From Flavobacterium psychrophilum (lineage in GTDB: Bacteria; Bacteroidota; Bacteroidia; Flavobacteriales; Flavobacteriaceae): a stretch of 64,000 nt of DNA. The stretch spans positions 124,001 through 188,000 of the forward strand of contig CAMAWT010000001.1 in the NCBI GenBank assembly GCA_945862065.1, given 5' to 3'. The notes under the pieces are model-generated. The model made no database searches and was not told the DNA's origin. It saw only the letters and a list, made by a program, of their open reading frames with translations. Shown here piece by piece: positions 16,546-25,857 of the stretch (position 1 is the stretch's first letter; the number at the start of each line of letters is the position of its first letter). The position numbers and the translations under genes were made by a program.

Positions 16546-17796
16546 TTACACAATTTTCAATATTTCTTTTTGTAACATTTCAAATGCCTTATTTACAGTT
16601 CTATCGATCACTTTTTCTCGGGGTTGACCAAAATCAAATTGTTCGGCAATTACCTCATTTGGAGTTGCAATGGCTATACAGATGGTTCCAATGGGTGCAT
16701 CGGCATCTCCTTTATTGGGTCCGGCATTTCCTGTTGTTGCAATGGCAAAATCGGTTTTCATTATTTTCTTGACTTGCAATGCCATTTGAATAGCAACTTC
16801 TTTTGATACGACAGAATACTCGATTATAAGCTCTTCAGAGATGCCTAATACACTAATTTTGGTTTCAGTAGCATAACTTACAATTCCGCCGTTAAAATAA
16901 GCAGATGAGCCTGCAACAGAGGTTATCACTTGAGCGATTTTACCACCGGTGCAACTTTCGGCGGTGGCCAGTGTTTTGTTTTTTTGAGAAAGTTGTTTAC
17001 CAATCATTACTTCTATGGTTTGATCTTCGTCATATCCTACAATAATATCAGAAATTATAACTGCCAATGAAGTAACATTTTCTTGAATGGCTTGCTCCAA
17101 AACTGCTTTATCTTTCCCTCTAGCGGTAAGCCTAAGCCTTACTCTACCAGGTGATGGCAAATACGCTAGTTTAATGAAATCTGGTAAGCTGTTTTCCCAA
17201 TTTTCAATACGCTCTGCAACCAAACTTTCACCCTGTCCGTAGGTCATGATTGTTTTGTGAATAATGTAAGGTCGGTCAAATTCTTTAACTAATTTGGGTA
17301 TGATATGGTTTTCAACAATGTACTTCATTTCATAAGGAACACCTGGAAGTGAAATAAAAACCGTTTGTTCTTTTTGCATCCACATTCCGGGAGCAGTTCC
17401 CACGTTGTTAAAGAGAATTTGGCATGTTGACGGCACCAAAGCTTGGTCTTTATTAACTTGTGACGCTGGGCGTTTCATGACGGTTTCTATCAATTGAATG
17501 ACGTGCGTTTCTACTTCTTGATTTCGAACCAAATGATCATCAAAATATTCACAAAAAGTGTGCTTTGTAATGTCATCTTTTGTTGGACCAAGACCGCCTG
17601 TAATGATGACTAAATTGGTTTTATTTTGTAAGGATGCAAATGTGTCTAAAATGTGTTTCTTATCATCTGAAATAGAAAGCATTTCGATGGTTTGAATACC
17701 GATTTTATCCAAAGCTTTTGCGATGTATCCTGAGTTGGTATCGACAATTTGCCCAATTAAAATTTCGTCTCCAATGGTAACGATGGTTGCTGTCAT
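16546..17796 (-). CDS. cinA: Competence/damage-inducible protein A (CinA family)
   Basis: This 416-aa two-domain protein has an N-terminal MoaB/COG1058-like domain ([19 protein letters not shown] at the start; [15 protein letters not shown], about residue 68) and a C-terminal CinA amidohydrolase domain ([20 protein letters not shown], about residue 277; [19 protein letters not shown], about residue 353). CinA proteins combine NMN deamidase with ADP-ribose pyrophosphatase-like activity. Full length. It starts a leftward run ahead of rpmB. Confidence 0.94.
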   Translation of the reverse strand: MTATIVTIGDEILIGQIVDTNSGYIAKALDKIGIQTIEMLSISDDKKHILDTFASLQNKTNLVIITGGLGPTKDDITKHTFCEYFDDHLVRNQEVETHVIQLIETVMKRPASQVNKDQALVPSTCQILFNNVGTAPGMWMQKEQTVFISLPGVPYEMKYIVENHIIPKLVKEFDRPYIIHKTIMTYGQGESLVAERIENWENSLPDFIKLAYLPSPGRVRLRLTARGKDKAVLEQAIQENVTSLAVIISDIIVGYDEDQTIEVMIGKQLSQKNKTLATAESCTGGKIAQVITSVAGSSAYFNGGIVSYATETKISVLGISEELIIEYSVVSKEVAIQMALQVKKIMKTDFAIATTGNAGPNKGDADAPIGTICIAIATPNEVIAEQFDFGQPREKVIDRTVNKAFEMLQKEILKIV

Positions 17797-17870
17797 TTGT
17801 GGTTTTATTTACGGGATTTAAAAAAGCCCAAAAGTTTATAAAAATGCCAAAAATTTATTGTTTAGCCCCG

Positions 17871-17960
17871 ACAGAGCTGGTATCCTTGTGTAGCGTCAGC
17901 GGAGCAAGATAAAAGCGATGGCGGGAATAAGGTGGATAAATAGGTCCCGAACCATTTGCT
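17871..17960 (+). repeat. Dispersed intergenic hairpin repeat, copy 3
   Basis: It reads TTTAGCCCCGACAGAGCTGG then TATCCTTG, a variable core TGTAGCGTCAGCGGAG, then CAAGATAAAAGCGATGGCGGG. It runs almost into the stop codon of the metal-dependent hydrolase gene on the opposite strand. Confidence 0.75.
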
Positions 17961-17961
17961 T

Positions 17962-18642
17962 CTAAAGAGAAATACTGTCGCCAATTGAAAGCAACATGAG
18001 GTCTTTTCCTGCGTCGAAAAACTTTTTGATGGCTTGTTCATGATTGATTTTGATGTAGCCAAAAGTGTCATAATGATACCCTAAAACTTTGTCGCAATGC
18101 ACAAAATCTGATGCAGTAATTGCATCTTCTACATCCATTGTGAAATTATCACCTATGGGTAAAATGGCTAGGTCGAGTTTGGTACGTATTGGTATCAATT
18201 TCATGTCAAAAGTCAAGGCTGTATCGCCAGCAATATATATGTTTTTGTGCTCACTTTCGATCACGAATCCGCACGGGTTTCCGCCATAAGTTCCATCTGC
18301 AAAAGAGCTAGAATGGATGGCATTAACCATTTTTACTTTTCCAAAATCGAACGTCCAACTTCCGCCGTGATTCATCATGTGGCAATTGAAATTTTTAGCT
18401 AAATAATAAGTTGCAATTTCGGCATTAGAAATGATAATAGCCTCGGGATTGTTTGCTATGATTGCCTCCACATCGAGTACGTGGTCTTGATGGGCATGGG
18501 TCAATAAAATATAATCGGTTTTGATATTGTTTATGTTTATTTCACTCGCATATGGGTTTGCAGAAATAAATGGATCTACAATGATTATTTTTGAACTAAC
18601 TTCAATTTTAAGGGATGCGTGACCAAGAAATGTTATTTTCAT
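17962..18642 (-). CDS. Metal-dependent hydrolase, metallo-beta-lactamase fold (UPF0173 type)
   Basis: This 226-aa protein matches the UlaG-like/UPF0173 branch of the metallo-beta-lactamase fold. Zinc-ligand motif HAHQDHVLDVEAI (about residue 49) follows the N-terminal ITFLGHASLKIE; further ligands lie in MNHGGSW, GDTALTFDMK and the C-terminal GYHYDTFGYI. The substrate is unknown. It sits 6 bp from menA, in the order menB-menA-hydrolase-cinA often seen in Flavobacteria. Confidence 0.87.
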   Translation of the reverse strand: MKITFLGHASLKIEVSSKIIIVDPFISANPYASEININNIKTDYILLTHAHQDHVLDVEAIIANNPEAIIISNAEIATYYLAKNFNCHMMNHGGSWTFDFGKVKMVNAIHSSSFADGTYGGNPCGFVIESEHKNIYIAGDTALTFDMKLIPIRTKLDLAILPIGDNFTMDVEDAITASDFVHCDKVLGYHYDTFGYIKINHEQAIKKFFDAGKDLMLLSIGDSISL

Positions 18643-18648
18643 TTTGAT

Positions 18649-19590
18649 TTAATTTGTGTAATAAATGAGAAGATCTGACACCAAGAATATTAACGCTAAT
18701 GACAAAAGAACAGAAAGAATGAAGGTACTTATGGCTACTTTTTTCAATTCAGGGTCTAATAATTTTGGGTTTTGGTTGCTTTTGACGGTCATTAAATGAC
18801 TTGTTAGCGGAAAATAAGACGCGATGAAAATATATTGATCAAAGTTAAAAACTTCATCTTTCATGTCATTGATGAACATGAAAACAAGCACTAAAATCAT
18901 GGCTGAAATGATTAGGAAAAAGTGGTATTTTTTTGCCCAATCAGCACCTTTTTTCACAACTAAGGTGTTTTTATTCGACTTTCTATCAGAATCTTCGTCG
19001 CGCATGTTATTGAGATTTAATACACCTACGCTGAGAAAACCTATTGCCGTTGCTGGCAGAAACAGCAGCCAATCTATATGTTTTGAATACATAAAATAAA
19101 CGCCCATAGTGCTCACCCAACCAAAAAAGATAAACACAAAAACATCACCATATCCATGATATCCGTAGGCTGAATTTCCGACGGTGTATCGAATTGCAGA
19201 GGCGATAGCGAGTAAGCCAAGTATGAGAAAAATTATTGAATATAATAAATAAGCTCCTTTGAAAGCACTGTAAATAAGTAATAATGCTGAAATCAACGTT
19301 ACAATTGAAGTGATTACCATGGCGTTTTTCATTGCTTTTGGCGTAATAACCCCACTTTGAATGGCTCTTTTGGGTCCTACTCTATCGTCGTTGTCTGTGC
19401 CTTTGATTCCATCTCCGTAATCATTTGCGAAATTGGATAGAATTTGAAATCCAAGGGTTGTTGTGAGTGCAAAAATGACAATTTTCCAATTGAACATGGC
19501 TTGCGACATGGCGTAAAAACTTCCAACCAATATTCCGGAAACAGAAAGAGGTAAAGTTCGTAATCTAGCGGCTTGTATCCAGTGTTTCAT
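18649..19590 (-). CDS. menA: 1,4-dihydroxy-2-naphthoate polyprenyltransferase
   Basis: This 313-aa polytopic membrane enzyme attaches the prenyl chain to DHNA in menaquinone synthesis. The UbiA-family prenyl-diphosphate-binding motif NFANDYGDGIKGTDNDDRVGP (Asp-rich) lies at about residues 52-72, and a second aspartate cluster is NLNNMRDEDSDRKSNKNT (about residue 194). Eight or nine hydrophobic segments are visible. Its neighbours are menB upstream and the MBL-fold hydrolase downstream. Confidence 0.94.
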   Translation of the reverse strand: MKHWIQAARLRTLPLSVSGILVGSFYAMSQAMFNWKIVIFALTTTLGFQILSNFANDYGDGIKGTDNDDRVGPKRAIQSGVITPKAMKNAMVITSIVTLISALLLIYSAFKGAYLLYSIIFLILGLLAIASAIRYTVGNSAYGYHGYGDVFVFIFFGWVSTMGVYFMYSKHIDWLLFLPATAIGFLSVGVLNLNNMRDEDSDRKSNKNTLVVKKGADWAKKYHFFLIISAMILVLVFMFINDMKDEVFNFDQYIFIASYFPLTSHLMTVKSNQNPKLLDPELKKVAISTFILSVLLSLALIFLVSDLLIYYTN

Positions 19591-19647
19591 TATAAATGTT
19601 TAAAAAGTTTAAAAGGTTTTAAAAGGTGATTTTCTACTTGAAACCCA

Positions 19648-20487
19648 TTATGGTAACCATTTTTTTTCAAAATTTGGTTTTCTTTTTTCTAAAAAGGCAT
19701 TTCTACCTTCTGTTGCTTCTTCGGTCATGTAAGCCAAACGTGTGGCTTCACCTGCAAATACTTGTTGACCAACCATGCCGTCATCGGTTAAATTCATAGC
19801 AAATTTTAACATCTTAATGGATGTTGGTGATTTTGCTAAAATCTCTTGCGCCCATTCGTAAGCGGTAATTTCCAATTCACCGTGTGGAATTACGGCGTTT
19901 ACCATTCCCATTTCGTAGGCTTCTTGAGCTGAGTAATTTCTTCCTAAAAAGAAGATTTCACGTGCTTTTTTCTGTCCAACCATTTTAGCAAGATAGGCCG
20001 AACCATATCCGCCATCAAAACTGGTAACATCGGCATCGGTTTGTTTAAAAATAGCATGTTCTTTACTTGCTAAAGTCAAATCGCAAACTACATGCAAACT
20101 GTGTCCGCCACCAACTGCCCAACCTGGAACAACACAAATTACTGCTTTGGGCATGAATCGGATGAGACGTTGCACATCTAAAATATTCAAACGGTGATAA
20201 CCATCTTCGCCCACATAACCTTGATGTCCACGAGCTTTTTGATCGCCACCACTACAAAATGACCAAATGCCATCTTTGGAAGAAGGACCTTCGGCAGATA
20301 GCAAAACAACTCCAATCGAAGTGTCTTCTTGTGCATCGTGAAAGGCTTGCAAAAGCTCTGATGTGGTTTTTGGTCGGAAAGCATTACGAACGTCTGGTCT
20401 ATTGAAAGCTATTCTTGCAACGCCATTACTTTTTTTGTACGTAATGTCTTCAAACTCTTTTACGGTTACCCAATTTGGATGGTTCAT
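19648..20487 (-). CDS. menB: 1,4-dihydroxy-2-naphthoyl-CoA synthase
   Basis: This 279-aa crotonase-fold enzyme cyclises O-succinylbenzoyl-CoA in menaquinone synthesis. It shows ITYKKSNGVARIAFNRPDVR, the oxyanion hole region FCSGGDQKARGHQGYVG (about residue 78), VPGWAVGGGHSLHVVCD, and TDADVTSFDGGYGSAYLAK with the active-site Asp/Ser. Length is typical. It is upstream of menA across a 57-bp gap. Confidence 0.96.
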   Translation of the reverse strand: MNHPNWVTVKEFEDITYKKSNGVARIAFNRPDVRNAFRPKTTSELLQAFHDAQEDTSIGVVLLSAEGPSSKDGIWSFCSGGDQKARGHQGYVGEDGYHRLNILDVQRLIRFMPKAVICVVPGWAVGGGHSLHVVCDLTLASKEHAIFKQTDADVTSFDGGYGSAYLAKMVGQKKAREIFFLGRNYSAQEAYEMGMVNAVIPHGELEITAYEWAQEILAKSPTSIKMLKFAMNLTDDGMVGQQVFAGEATRLAYMTEEATEGRNAFLEKRKPNFEKKWLP

Positions 20488-20564
20488 TTTGTAATAATTT
20501 GAGTGTAAAATTAATTCATTTTTAATATTTTAAAATAAAAAAAAAGGTATTTTTATTAACAGCT

Positions 20565-20612
20565 ACAAAAAAGGCAATTCCAAATGATGAATTGCCTTTT
20601 CTGATATATTTT
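20565..20612 (-). terminator. Terminator of the CvfB-like gene
   Basis: The stem AAAAGGCAATTC/GAATTGCCTTTT with an 8-nt loop lies 28 bp beyond the stop at 20,629. Read leftward it ends in a T-rich tail. Confidence 0.82.
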
Positions 20613-20628
20613 TTTTGTGTTTTTTACT

Positions 20629-21477
20629 TTAAATTAGATAAATTCCGTCATCTTTAATATCAATTAATTTTTCTCTATAAAGCATTCCGATGGCTTTTTT
20701 AAAAGTTTTTTTACTCATTTTCAAGACTGTTTTAATATCTTCTGGATTTGAGTTATCGTTTAAACGTAAAAAACCCCTGCTTGCTCTAAGTTCATTTAAA
20801 ATAATTTCTGAATTGGGTTCAATATTCTCAAAACCCTGAATTTGAAGCGATACGTCAATTTTTCCGTCGGGGCGTATGGTTTTAATGTAGCCTTTTAGTT
20901 TGTCACCTGTTCGAATAGAATCATCATAAACCTCATCTTTATAAATAAGTCCTTTATGAATTTGATTGATGATGACGTTGATTCCGATATCTGTAATGTG
21001 CGAAATAATCAAATCAACTTCTTCATTTTTGGAAACGGTGATATTTTCGTTATCTAAAAACTGATTGGTTTTGCTTGATGCAACCAAACGATTTGTTTTT
21101 TCGTCCATGTAAAGATACACCAAATAGCGTTTTCCTTTTTCCATCGGGCGCGCTTGTTCTTTAAACGGAACTAGAATATCTTTTTCCATTCCCCAATCCA
21201 TGAAAGCGCCGACTTGATTGACATAATTAACGCGCAAAAGAGCAAACTCATTCAAGAAAATATAAGGAACCAAAGTAGTTGATACCGGTCGTTCTTCATG
21301 GTCTAAATAAACAAAAACAATCAACTCCTCACCTATTTCAAATTTGTTTGGAACGTATTTATTTGGCAAAAGAATGTCGTTTATTCCATCAGGATCCTCT
21401 TTGGGATTACCTAAAAATAAACCAACTTTAGTATCTCTTAATATGGTGAGCGTATTGTATTTTCCTATTTCAATCAT
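20629..21477 (-). CDS. S1 RNA-binding domain protein, CvfB/YitL type
   Basis: This 282-aa protein has tandem S1-like beta-barrel domains and a C-terminal winged helix. Visible are KVGLFLGNPKEDPDGINDILLP (domain 1), NYVNQVGAFMDWGMEKDILVP (domain 2, S1 signature), DIGINVIINQIHKGLIY (domain 3), and a winged helix ending KTFKKAIGMLYREKLIDI. This order is that of CvfB-type proteins, RNA-binding regulators. It sits between menB and a divergent peptidase gene in the menaquinone neighbourhood. Confidence 0.86.
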   Translation of the reverse strand: MIEIGKYNTLTILRDTKVGLFLGNPKEDPDGINDILLPNKYVPNKFEIGEELIVFVYLDHEERPVSTTLVPYIFLNEFALLRVNYVNQVGAFMDWGMEKDILVPFKEQARPMEKGKRYLVYLYMDEKTNRLVASSKTNQFLDNENITVSKNEEVDLIISHITDIGINVIINQIHKGLIYKDEVYDDSIRTGDKLKGYIKTIRPDGKIDVSLQIQGFENIEPNSEIILNELRASRGFLRLNDNSNPEDIKTVLKMSKKTFKKAIGMLYREKLIDIKDDGIYLI

Positions 21478-21610
21478 TATTCAATTTTTCTAAAGGGCAA
21501 AGGTACAAAATTGAATGCTTTTGGAGCAGATTTATAGTTTTAGATTTTGAGTGACCGTTTTATTGTCCTATTCCTAAATAAAATACATAACAATTTATTA
21601 GATTATTTTA

Positions 21611-21618
21611 TATATTTG
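21611..21618 (+). promoter_or_regulatory. -7 box of the M28 peptidase gene
   Basis: TATATTTG fits TAnnTTTG and lies 19 bp before the ATG at 21,638. The -33 element is unclear. Confidence 0.42.
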
Positions 21619-21637
21619 AGTTTTAAAAAACATAATA

Positions 21638-22984
21638 ATGAAACTAATTATAACAATATTACTATTTCTATTTTCAATTCAAACAAATTTTGGTCAAGTT
21701 GCAGCATTTGATCCTGAAATAAAAAAAATGATTTCAGAAGTTACATCAGAAAATTTAGAGGCTACCGTAAAAAAATTAGTTTCTTTTGGAACCCGACACA
21801 CACTAAGCGATACCAAAAGTGCAACACGTGGAATTGGAGCAGCGCAACGATGGGTAAAATCAGAATTTGATAACTATGCCTTGGCTTCGAATGGAAGGCT
21901 GACTTCGGTTATAGATTATTTTACCATTAAAGCTGATGGAAAACGCATAGCAAATGATGCCCAATTGGCTAATGTAATGGCGACTTTGAAAGGAACCGAT
22001 CCTACAGATGATCGAGTATTGATTATTAGTGGTCACTTAGATTCTCGCGCTACAGACGTTATGGACGCAAAAATTGACGCACCTGGAGCCAATGATGACG
22101 GATCGGGAGTGGCTGCAATGATGGAATTGGCTCGAATAATGAGTAAAAGAGAATTTCCATTTACTTTGGTATTTGTTGCCGTAGTTGGTGAAGAACAAGG
22201 ATTGTATGGCGCTAGATATTTAGCCGAAAAGGCGAAAAATGAAAATTGGAATATCATTGCCATGTTAAATAACGACATGATTGGCAACAGTTTGTCGAGT
22301 GGCACTTTATTGAGAGACAATAAACAGGTGCGTGTTTTTAGTGAAACCATTCCTTATTTAGAAACTGAAGCTGAAGCTAAATTACGAAAAGCCACCAATA
22401 GAGACAATGATAGTCCGTCAAGACAATTGGCGCGTTACATAAAAACGGTTACGAATCAATATGTGGAACAATTAGATATAAATTTAGTGTACCGAAACGA
22501 CCGCTTTTTGCGTGGTGGCGACCATACACCTTTTAGTCAGAATGGATTTACGGCCATTCGTTTTTGTGAAATGAATGAAAACTATGATCACCAACATCAA
22601 GATGTGAGAAAAGAAAACAACATTCAATTTGGCGATCTTCCAGAATTTATTGATTATGAATACATGAAAAAAGTGACTTGTTCCAACCTAGCTACTTTTA
22701 GTAATTTGGCTTTGTCACCAAAAGCACCAACAAATGTAGGTATTGAAATAAAAGAGTTGACAAATTCCACTACGTTAGTTTGGAATAAACCCGAAGGAAA
22801 ACCTGTTTATGGCTATACCATTCTAATCAGGGAAACCGCTTCATCACATTGGGAAAAAACCATTTTTGTGAAAGATATAAAAGCTGAAATACCGTATTCA
22901 AAAGATAATTTTTTCTTTGCAGTACAAGCAGTCGATGAATTAGGTCATTCTAGTTTGCCTGTTTTTCCGGTTCCGATTCGTTAA
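21638..22984 (+). CDS. Exported M28-family metallopeptidase
   Basis: This 448-aa zinc aminopeptidase-like protein has a signal peptide (MKLIITILLFLFSIQTNFG). Zinc ligands and catalytic residues of family M28 are visible: SGHLDSRATDV (first His, about residue 132), PGANDDGSGVAAMMELARIM (bridging Asp), VVGEEQGLYGARYL (catalytic Glu), LNNDMIGNS (Asp) and RGGDHTPF (second His). The last about 90 residues look like a fibronectin type III-like beta domain (TLVWNKPEGKPVYGY). It is probably periplasmic or surface-exposed; no type IX sorting domain is clear. Confidence 0.9.
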   Translation: MKLIITILLFLFSIQTNFGQVAAFDPEIKKMISEVTSENLEATVKKLVSFGTRHTLSDTKSATRGIGAAQRWVKSEFDNYALASNGRLTSVIDYFTIKADGKRIANDAQLANVMATLKGTDPTDDRVLIISGHLDSRATDVMDAKIDAPGANDDGSGVAAMMELARIMSKREFPFTLVFVAVVGEEQGLYGARYLAEKAKNENWNIIAMLNNDMIGNSLSSGTLLRDNKQVRVFSETIPYLETEAEAKLRKATNRDNDSPSRQLARYIKTVTNQYVEQLDINLVYRNDRFLRGGDHTPFSQNGFTAIRFCEMNENYDHQHQDVRKENNIQFGDLPEFIDYEYMKKVTCSNLATFSNLALSPKAPTNVGIEIKELTNSTTLVWNKPEGKPVYGYTILIRETASSHWEKTIFVKDIKAEIPYSKDNFFFAVQAVDELGHSSLPVFPVPIR

Positions 22985-22997
22985 TCTTGTTATTAAT

Positions 22998-24659
22998 CTA
23001 AACCAACTCTTTAAAAAACTGCAATAATATCTTGTCGTTTTCACGCGTCGGTGTAAAAACTTCTAAAATTGCTGGAGATTCATTATGACTGAATATCAAT
23101 TGTAATTGTTGATTTAATGTTTCTTCAGAGCTTGCTATTTGGTAATGAAAACCATACATTTTAGCTAAATTTTCAGCTGTAAAACAATGCGATGTTTCAA
23201 AAAAGGTATTGAAAACGGGCGTTTCATCGTGTCCAGGTAAAATTCTAAATATACCTCCTCCTCCATTGTTAATTAAAATAATCTTGAAGTTTTTGGGTAT
23301 ATAATCATTCCACAATCCATTCGAATCGTATAAAAAACTTATATCGCCTGTAATAAAAATCGTTTGCTTTTTATTGGCCACAGCCGCACCAATAGCCGTT
23401 GAAGTACTTCCATCTATGCCGCTAGTACCCCGATTGCAAAATACTTCAATGGATGGATGAATGTCTATCAATTGCGCATAACGAATGGCAGAACTGTTTC
23501 CAATTTGTAGCTGTGAATTGATTGGTAAACGTTCCATGATTTTCTGAAATACTTTAAAATCAGAAAACGGAATTTTGTTTAAATAGGCTGCCGTTTTAGT
23601 TTTTCGAAGTTGGTTAACCTTGTCAAAATAGTCAAAATAATCACTTTCAATTGGTTTCAAAAAAGGAATAAATTGATTGAAAAAATAATTCGGATTCACT
23701 TGAAAATGTTCGGTTAAACAACCATACGTGTCATATGCTCTCAGAGAATCTATGTGCCAATGATGTTTCGGTTGGTATTTGCGTAAAGCCGCTTTTATTC
23801 TTTTGGAAACAACCATACCTCCAAAAGTAATCAGAATTTCAGGTTGGAAATACTCAAAATCAGTAGTCGAAAATGGGGTGATTATCGTGTCAATATTATT
23901 TATGAAAGTGGGATTATGTAAATTGGAGGTCGTTTCTGTCATCACAACAACTGAAGTATCATTTGCAAAAAAATCAACAATAGAATCATCAATAGCATGA
24001 GGATCGTTGACTCCAACAAGTACTAATTTCTTTTTGGATAAATTCCAAATTGCAGCAAATTTATCCCAATTAGGAAGTATTGAAGTAGTCGTATTCGTTT
24101 CAAAATCGAAACTATTAACCTTAACAGATAGCTCGTTAACAGTTTCGTACAAAGGCTCTTCAAAGGGTGCGTTGATATGAACAGGTCCTTTGTTTTCAAT
24201 AGAGAAATGAAGCGCTTCGGTAATTTTTTTATCATTTTCTAAAGAAGCTCCTTCAACCAAATTGGCATTAAATAAGGAATGATTTTGAAACACGTTTTCT
24301 TGGCGAATGGTTTGACCGTCTCCAATATCAATTTTATCCAAAGGACGGTCAGCACTAATAACAACCAATGGAATTTGACTGTAAAATGCCTCTGCAAAAG
24401 CTGGATAATAATTTAATAATGCCGATCCCGACGTACATACCAAAGCAACGGGTTGTTTTGTTTGTTGTGCAATTCCAAGAGCAAAAAAAGCGGCACTTCT
24501 TTCATCGGCAACACTGTAGCAAGAAAATTTTGGATTGTTTACAAACCCAATCGTCAGTGGTGCATTTCTTGAACCTGGAGAAATTACGATATTTGTTACT
24601 CCTTGGGCAAGACAAATTTCAATAATGCTTTGCGCTAAAGGAATTTTGGGATAAATCAT
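22998..24659 (-). CDS. menD: 2-succinyl-5-enolpyruvyl-6-hydroxy-3-cyclohexene-1-carboxylate synthase
   Basis: This 553-aa thiamine-diphosphate enzyme commits chorismate-derived isochorismate to menaquinone. It has VISPGSRNAPLTIGFV (MenD signature, about residue 25), VADERSAAFFALGIAQQT with the catalytic Glu, VCTSGSALLNYYPAFAEA, and the TPP motif GDISFLYDSNGLWN (about residue 426) with NNGGGGIFRILPG. Length is normal. It is convergent with the M28 peptidase and in the same region as menA and menB. Confidence 0.95.
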   Translation of the reverse strand: MIYPKIPLAQSIIEICLAQGVTNIVISPGSRNAPLTIGFVNNPKFSCYSVADERSAAFFALGIAQQTKQPVALVCTSGSALLNYYPAFAEAFYSQIPLVVISADRPLDKIDIGDGQTIRQENVFQNHSLFNANLVEGASLENDKKITEALHFSIENKGPVHINAPFEEPLYETVNELSVKVNSFDFETNTTTSILPNWDKFAAIWNLSKKKLVLVGVNDPHAIDDSIVDFFANDTSVVVMTETTSNLHNPTFINNIDTIITPFSTTDFEYFQPEILITFGGMVVSKRIKAALRKYQPKHHWHIDSLRAYDTYGCLTEHFQVNPNYFFNQFIPFLKPIESDYFDYFDKVNQLRKTKTAAYLNKIPFSDFKVFQKIMERLPINSQLQIGNSSAIRYAQLIDIHPSIEVFCNRGTSGIDGSTSTAIGAAVANKKQTIFITGDISFLYDSNGLWNDYIPKNFKIILINNGGGGIFRILPGHDETPVFNTFFETSHCFTAENLAKMYGFHYQIASSEETLNQQLQLIFSHNESPAILEVFTPTRENDKILLQFFKELV

Positions 24660-24746
24660 TTGAATTGGATTGTGAGTGACAAAGTTACAAAGTATTTTAA
24701 AGTCTTTGCTAAAGTTTTGTTATTTTTGGGAACAAATTAATACTAT

Positions 24747-25241
24747 ATGAATGTACGAATTCGCCCTTTTCAAACGGAAGATGTTCTTTCCATTTTGGAA
24801 ATTATCAATTATAATATTTTAAATTCAACCGCTATATATGATTATGAACCAAGAACTTTGGAACAGCAATCAATCATTTTTAGTGAAAAAATAAAAAAAG
24901 GTTTTCCAATTTTTGTTGCAACTTTAAATGACGAATTGGTTGGATTTGCTTATTATAGTGAGTTTCGATTTAGAGAAGCTTATAAATTTACCGTTGAACA
25001 TTCCGTATATGCCCATCCCAAACATGTTGGGAAAGGCATTGGGAAATTACTTATGACTCAATTAATTGCTACTGCGAAAGACCAAAAACTTCATACCATG
25101 ATTGGCGTTATTGATTCTGAAAACGAGCAAAGCATTTCATTTCACGAATCGTTTGGATTTGCAAAAAAAGCCGTTTTGGAAGAAACCGGATTCAAATTTG
25201 ACCGCTGGTTACATTCCGTAATAATGCAAAAAATGCTGTAA
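24747..25241 (+). CDS. GNAT family N-acetyltransferase, phosphinothricin-acetyltransferase-like
   Basis: This 164-aa protein follows the PAT/MnaT-type layout: IRPFQTEDVLSILEIINYNI, then STAIYDYEPRTLE, the acetyl-CoA motif SVYAHPKHVGKGIGKLLM (about residue 90) and MIGVIDSENEQSISFHESFGF. Members acetylate phosphinothricin, methionine sulfone or similar amino acids. Which substrate applies here cannot be read from sequence. It ends 2 bp from the convergent glutathione peroxidase gene. Confidence 0.87.
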   Translation: MNVRIRPFQTEDVLSILEIINYNILNSTAIYDYEPRTLEQQSIIFSEKIKKGFPIFVATLNDELVGFAYYSEFRFREAYKFTVEHSVYAHPKHVGKGIGKLLMTQLIATAKDQKLHTMIGVIDSENEQSISFHESFGFAKKAVLEETGFKFDRWLHSVIMQKML

Positions 25242-25243
25242 TA

Positions 25244-25840
25244 TTATTTTTTTTCTATCCAATCAATGATTGATTGATCTGATGGTAACGTTTGAGGTCC
25301 AACAACTCTTTCTAATTGACCTTTTTCATTAATCAGGTATTTCTGAAAGTTCCATGCAACATCGCTATCCTCTAAACCGTTTCTAGATTTTTGAGTTAGA
25401 AACTGATACACATCACACATATCATTTCCAACAACAGAAACTTTAGACATCATCGGAAAAGTAACTCCGTAATTACGTTGGCAAAAGGCACTAATTTCTT
25501 GGTTCGTTCCTGGCTCTTGAGATCCGAAATTATTTGCTGGAAAACCCACTATTACAAAGTTTTTATCTTGGTATTTTTTGTAAACTGCTTCCAAATCTTT
25601 GTATTGAGGTGTTAATCCGCATTTTGAAGCGGTATTAACAACCATGATTTTCTTTCCTTTTAATTGTGAAAAATCAAAATCATTCCCAGCTAAATCGGTC
25701 ACTTTAAATTGGTAAATTGTTTCTGTCATAACTACTTGTTTTTGTAAAGGTGTTTCTAATGGTTGATATTGCTTAGGTTGCGCTTGATTTTGACAACTTA
25801 CTAAACCTAAAAAAAGTACTGCAATCCATGAATTTTTCAT
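25244..25840 (-). CDS. Glutathione peroxidase family lipoprotein (Cys type)
   Basis: This 198-aa protein has a lipoprotein signal, MKNSWIAVLFLGLVSC (lipobox Cys at 16). The GPx fold follows, with the peroxidatic residue in VNTASKCGLTPQYKDLEAVY (about residue 74; Cys, not selenocysteine), the motif GFPANNFGSQEPGTN, and the Trp of the active site in DVAWNFQKYLI. It likely reduces peroxides with thioredoxin-like reductants at the outer side of a membrane. It forms a short gap (17 bp) after the amino acid permease gene. Confidence 0.92.
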   Translation of the reverse strand: MKNSWIAVLFLGLVSCQNQAQPKQYQPLETPLQKQVVMTETIYQFKVTDLAGNDFDFSQLKGKKIMVVNTASKCGLTPQYKDLEAVYKKYQDKNFVIVGFPANNFGSQEPGTNQEISAFCQRNYGVTFPMMSKVSVVGNDMCDVYQFLTQKSRNGLEDSDVAWNFQKYLINEKGQLERVVGPQTLPSDQSIIDWIEKK

Positions 25841-25857
25841 ATTATTATTTTTAATTA

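Noticed and set aside
24747..25241. Phosphinothricin resistance gene
   Set aside because: The PAT-like GNAT layout is shared by methionine-sulfone and other amino acid acetyltransferases in core genomes; no evidence supports a resistance role.
25244..25840. Selenoprotein glutathione peroxidase
   Set aside because: The active-site codon encodes Cys (TASKCGLT); no in-frame TGA is present.
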